DNA of 8,124 nt, from assembly GCA_023260735.1 (NCBI GenBank), contig JALQUL010000123.1, positions 1 to 8,124 of the forward strand. Direction: 5' to 3'. Both the position numbers and the translations under genes were made by a program. This DNA comes from Limnohabitans sp. (GTDB lineage Bacteria; Pseudomonadota; Gammaproteobacteria; Burkholderiales; Burkholderiaceae_C). Under the pieces are notes generated by a model. That model was given only the letters and a program-made list of their open reading frames with translations, was not told the DNA's origin and made no database searches. Positions 5,842 through 8,124 of the stretch are shown here, piece after piece (the first letter of the stretch is position 1; each line of letters begins with the position of its first letter).

Positions 5842-6767
5842 GCAAATAACTCCTCGTAACTAATGGTTGCAGTGCCAAATTTACCAACCACAATACCACC
5901 TGCTTTGTTAGCCAAAGGTACTGCTTCACGAATACTTATACCCGATCCCACAAGACTAGCGAGCGTGGCAATAACTGTATCTCCCGCCCCTGTGACATCA
6001 AATACTTCTCGTGCTTGAGCGGCAATATGCATAGTTCCTTGCTCATCAAATAAGGTCATACCTTCCTCACTACGAGTGAGTAGTAGGTTTTTGAGTTGAA
6101 GTGATTGTCGTAAGTTTTGTGCTTTTTCAGATAACTCTTGCTCGGTTTTCCAATTACCTATAACGGCTATTAGTTCACTTTTATTGGGAGTGATTAAGTC
6201 GGCACCCGCATATTTAGAATAATCTTTTCCTTTAGGATCAACTAAAACGGTTTTATTAGCTGATTTAGCCAAACCAATCATTGTACTAATATGGGCCAAG
6301 CCCCCTTTTCCGTAATCAGAAAATAAAATACAGTCTTGCTGTGGCAAAAGTTGCGTAAATAAATCAGTCAAAGAAGCTAATACCTCTTTTTGCGGAGGAC
6401 TTTCAAAATCAATTCGAATAAGTTGTTGATGTCTGCCAATGACACGTAATTTAACGGTAGTCTTCATTTCCTGGTCAAAGCGTAAAAACGCTTCAATTCC
6501 AGAATTAACAATAAGTTGTTGTAGTTCACGTCCAACTGAATCATCGCCGATTACACTTAACAAAGAGGCATTCGCACCTAATGAAACTATGTTGTAGGCC
6601 ACGTTGGCTGCTGCACCAATACGGTCTTCTTCTTTATCTACTTGAACAATAGGTACAGGGGCTTCTGGGGAGATACGTTCAACCGAGCCATACCAATATC
6701 GGTCAAGCATCACATCACCCACCACTAAAATTTTGGCATTTAAAAGTGCCTCTTGATTGATTCGCAT
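5838..6767 (-). CDS. rfaE1: D-glycero-beta-D-manno-heptose-7-phosphate kinase (RfaE domain I)
   Basis: Kinase phosphorylating heptose 7-phosphate at C1 in the ADP-heptose pathway for the LPS core. At 309 residues it covers only the PfkB/ribokinase-like domain; the C-terminal adenylyltransferase of E. coli HldE is absent and should be encoded elsewhere as a separate gene. Family motifs are KILVVGDVMLDRYWYG near the start, ERISPEAPVP, the IGAAANVAYN block (often GGAANVA in relatives), LIRIDFE, DPKGKDYSKY, ITPNKSE and the C-terminal DVTGAGDTV, whose Asp263 is the expected catalytic base. I chose the ATG at 6767, which places the first motif about ten residues in, as in relatives. A TTG at 6800 in the same frame is possible. 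Neither has a good ribosome binding site. It lies 110 bases after lapB and overlaps hldD by four bases. Confidence 0.95.
   Translation of the reverse strand: MRINQEALLNAKILVVGDVMLDRYWYGSVERISPEAPVPIVQVDKEEDRIGAAANVAYNIVSLGANASLLSVIGDDSVGRELQQLIVNSGIEAFLRFDQEMKTTVKLRVIGRHQQLIRIDFESPPQKEVLASLTDLFTQLLPQQDCILFSDYGKGGLAHISTMIGLAKSANKTVLVDPKGKDYSKYAGADLITPNKSELIAVIGNWKTEQELSEKAQNLRQSLQLKNLLLTRSEEGMTLFDEQGTMHIAAQAREVFDVTGAGDTVIATLASLVGSGISIREAVPLANKAGGIVVGKFGTATISYEELFA
5850..5855 (-). promoter_or_regulatory. Ribosome binding site of hldD inside rfaE1
   Basis: GAGGAG on the minus strand, eight bases before the hldD ATG and within the last codons of rfaE1. It would allow reinitiation at the ATGA overlap. 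Confidence 0.75.
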
Positions 6768-6877
6768 ATAAAAATTTTTTGAAACCTCATCTCTTTTCAA
6801 TTACCTGATTTTACTGGTTGGATGAAGCTTGAATGCTCACTTTTGACTTGTACGAGAACAAAATAAAGAATTAAACT

Positions 6878-8041
6878 TTATAATTCTTCAATTCTTTTGG
6901 TTGGATAACTATCCCAAGACTGGCAGCCAGGGCAATTCCAATAATGATTTTGCCCCTCGAAGCCACAGGAGGCACAACGATATTTTAAAAGAGGCCTACT
7001 CGCCTTGGTAATTGCATTACAAATCGGTTCTAAGATGGGTTTTTCCATTTTATCTTGATGGGATAAAAGCCAACGCCCCGCAGCAATTAGTGAGGGCTCA
7101 TGTTGCAAGTGTTCAAGATAATAATCAGATTTTTTGTTTTGGTCAAAACCAATGTTTTCTTTAGATAACCAATCTAAAGCAGCTGCTATGTCAATACATT
7201 GATTTTTTTCTTGTATTTTTTCAAGGTTGTTTTGTGCTTGATGGCAAAGCCCTAATTGTTTAGCTAATTGCGCATAGGGCATTGCAATAAGCGGGGCTGC
7301 ACTCACATGCGAGTTGAGTAATAAATGAAGTATTTCAAAAGCTGGCACATACTGATGATTAATTTGATACAGCTGCGCTAGTTCTACTTTAGGACGTAAA
7401 TGTTGAGGAGCTAAAGTTTGTGCGAGTTCTAATAACTGTTGAGCTTCTAAAAATTGTTTTTTAGTGATTAAACCCAGAGCTTGTTCGCATAAATAGTGTG
7501 ATTGACGAACCGAAAAGTCACCATTACCTTGCTGTTGCAAGCGTTGAGCCACTAACTTAGCTTGTTGCCAGTCTCGAGTTCTTTCAAATATAGCCAGTAA
7601 GGCAATATCAGCCTGCACAGACAATTCTGATAGATTGAGTTTTTTTAAAGCTGTTTCGGCCCTATCTAATAAACCAGCTCTTAAAAAATCAAGGGCAAGT
7701 GCATATTGTGCTCTGTCATGATCTGCTTGTGATAGATCGGCTCTTGCTATTAAATGCTCATGGACGCGAACCGATTTATCAAACTCACCGCGTCTTCTAA
7801 ATAAATTACCTAAAGCAAAATGAAGCTCAGCGGTATCGGGGTCGAGTTGTACTGCTTCTACAAAAGCGTCAATCGCTTTATCTTGTTCATCATTAAGTAA
7901 AAAATTGAGGCCTTTGAAGTAGGATTTTGGTGCTTGCCTATTTTCAATTCGAAGTTGTTTCAAGTCAATTTTAGAAGAGATCCAACCTAAGATAAAAGCG
8001 AATGGAAGGCCGATAAAAATCCAACTGAGATCAATATTCAT
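6878..8041 (-). CDS. lapB: Lipopolysaccharide assembly protein LapB (YciM)
   Basis: Inner-membrane TPR protein that in E. coli links LPS synthesis to demand by helping FtsH degrade LpxC, the committed-step enzyme of lipid A synthesis. The 387-residue length matches E. coli LapB (389). Residues 6-25 (WIFIGLPFAFILGWISSKID) are the N-terminal membrane anchor. The TPR array follows, opening with the family block SYFKGLNFLLNDEQDKAIDA (40-59) and ELHFALGNLFRRRGEFDKS (72-90). The C-terminus is a rubredoxin-like metal-binding knuckle, with Cys356/Cys359 and Cys370/Cys373 in two CxxC pairs followed by WDSYP. All expected metal ligands are present. The start at 8041 lacks a visible Shine-Dalgarno but overlaps the end of the lapA frame by 11 bases, suggesting coupling. 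A location before rfaE1-hldD fits a role in LPS assembly. Confidence 0.96.
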   Translation of the reverse strand: MNIDLSWIFIGLPFAFILGWISSKIDLKQLRIENRQAPKSYFKGLNFLLNDEQDKAIDAFVEAVQLDPDTAELHFALGNLFRRRGEFDKSVRVHEHLIARADLSQADHDRAQYALALDFLRAGLLDRAETALKKLNLSELSVQADIALLAIFERTRDWQQAKLVAQRLQQQGNGDFSVRQSHYLCEQALGLITKKQFLEAQQLLELAQTLAPQHLRPKVELAQLYQINHQYVPAFEILHLLLNSHVSAAPLIAMPYAQLAKQLGLCHQAQNNLEKIQEKNQCIDIAAALDWLSKENIGFDQNKKSDYYLEHLQHEPSLIAAGRWLLSHQDKMEKPILEPICNAITKASRPLLKYRCASCGFEGQNHYWNCPGCQSWDSYPTKRIEEL

Positions 8042-8124
8042 AAGGTAAGGGGGTGTCTTGTGGTTTTACACTTCCCTCGGAAGAAGGGTTTTGCGACAAC
8101 TGATGTTGTTGTGTTTTAATGGTC
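8031..8124 (-). CDS. lapA: Probable 3' end of lapA (DUF1049 protein), partial
   Basis: An open frame enters from the window edge on the minus strand and ends at TGA 8033-8031, giving 30 residues ending PQDTPLPYEY. Of the three minus-strand frames, only this one stays open across the edge region. The segment is polar and Gln/Pro/Ser-rich, as expected for the variable cytoplasmic tail of LapA, whose membrane part would lie outside. The assignment rests mainly on position: lapA normally precedes lapB, and the frame overlaps the lapB start by 11 bases. No conserved motif is visible in the fragment. Confidence 0.55.
   Translation of the reverse strand, partial: TIKTQQHQLSQNPSSEGSVKPQDTPLPYEY

Noticed and set aside
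6866..6888. Inverted repeat AAGAATTA/TAATTCTT at the lapB stop codon as a terminator
   Set aside because: The stem is only eight bp, nearly all A-T, and overlaps the lapB stop; the sequence after it (TATTTTGTT) is a poor U-run. Read-through to rfaE1 seems more likely.

Overview
The window is AT-rich chromosomal DNA that looks like an AT-rich betaproteobacterium, probably Burkholderiales. Three things point there: the gene order lapA-lapB-rfaE1-hldD, the order dapF-DUF484-xerC, and a heptose kinase that lacks the fused adenylyltransferase domain found in gammaproteobacterial HldE. This placement is inferred from gene content and order; no species can be named. No transposase, phage gene, CRISPR array or tRNA was seen.

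Left block (1-2893, all minus strand): transcription runs from a well-formed promoter into rnpB, the RNA of RNase P, then through dapF (diaminopimelate epimerase), a DUF484 protein and xerC (tyrosine recombinase, cut by the window edge). dapF, DUF484 and xerC are tightly spaced and probably one operon. A perfect 13-bp inverted repeat lies between rnpB and dapF.

Middle block (2894-4848): a long AT-rich spacer leads to a structured leader and a plus-strand gene for a small glycine-rich RRM RNA-binding protein. This gene converges on a minus-strand gene for an exported ComEA-like helix-hairpin-helix protein with a lysine/alanine/proline repeat tail. Two terminator hairpins, the second bidirectional, separate the two genes. 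A 354-bp spacer follows that contains only small inverted repeats.

Right block (4849-8124, minus strand): lapA (3' end only), lapB, rfaE1 and hldD form a lipopolysaccharide cluster. LapA/LapB are membrane proteins that tune LPS synthesis. RfaE1 and HldD catalyse two steps of ADP-heptose synthesis for the LPS inner core. lapA/lapB and rfaE1/hldD overlap, which suggests translational coupling.

Most of the window is ordinary core genome, and I see no convincing new multi-gene system. The points most worth a second look are the repeat tail of the helix-hairpin-helix protein, the structured leader with small overlapping ORFs before the RRM gene, a substitution in the P4 core of the RNase P RNA, and the hairpin just upstream of dapF.
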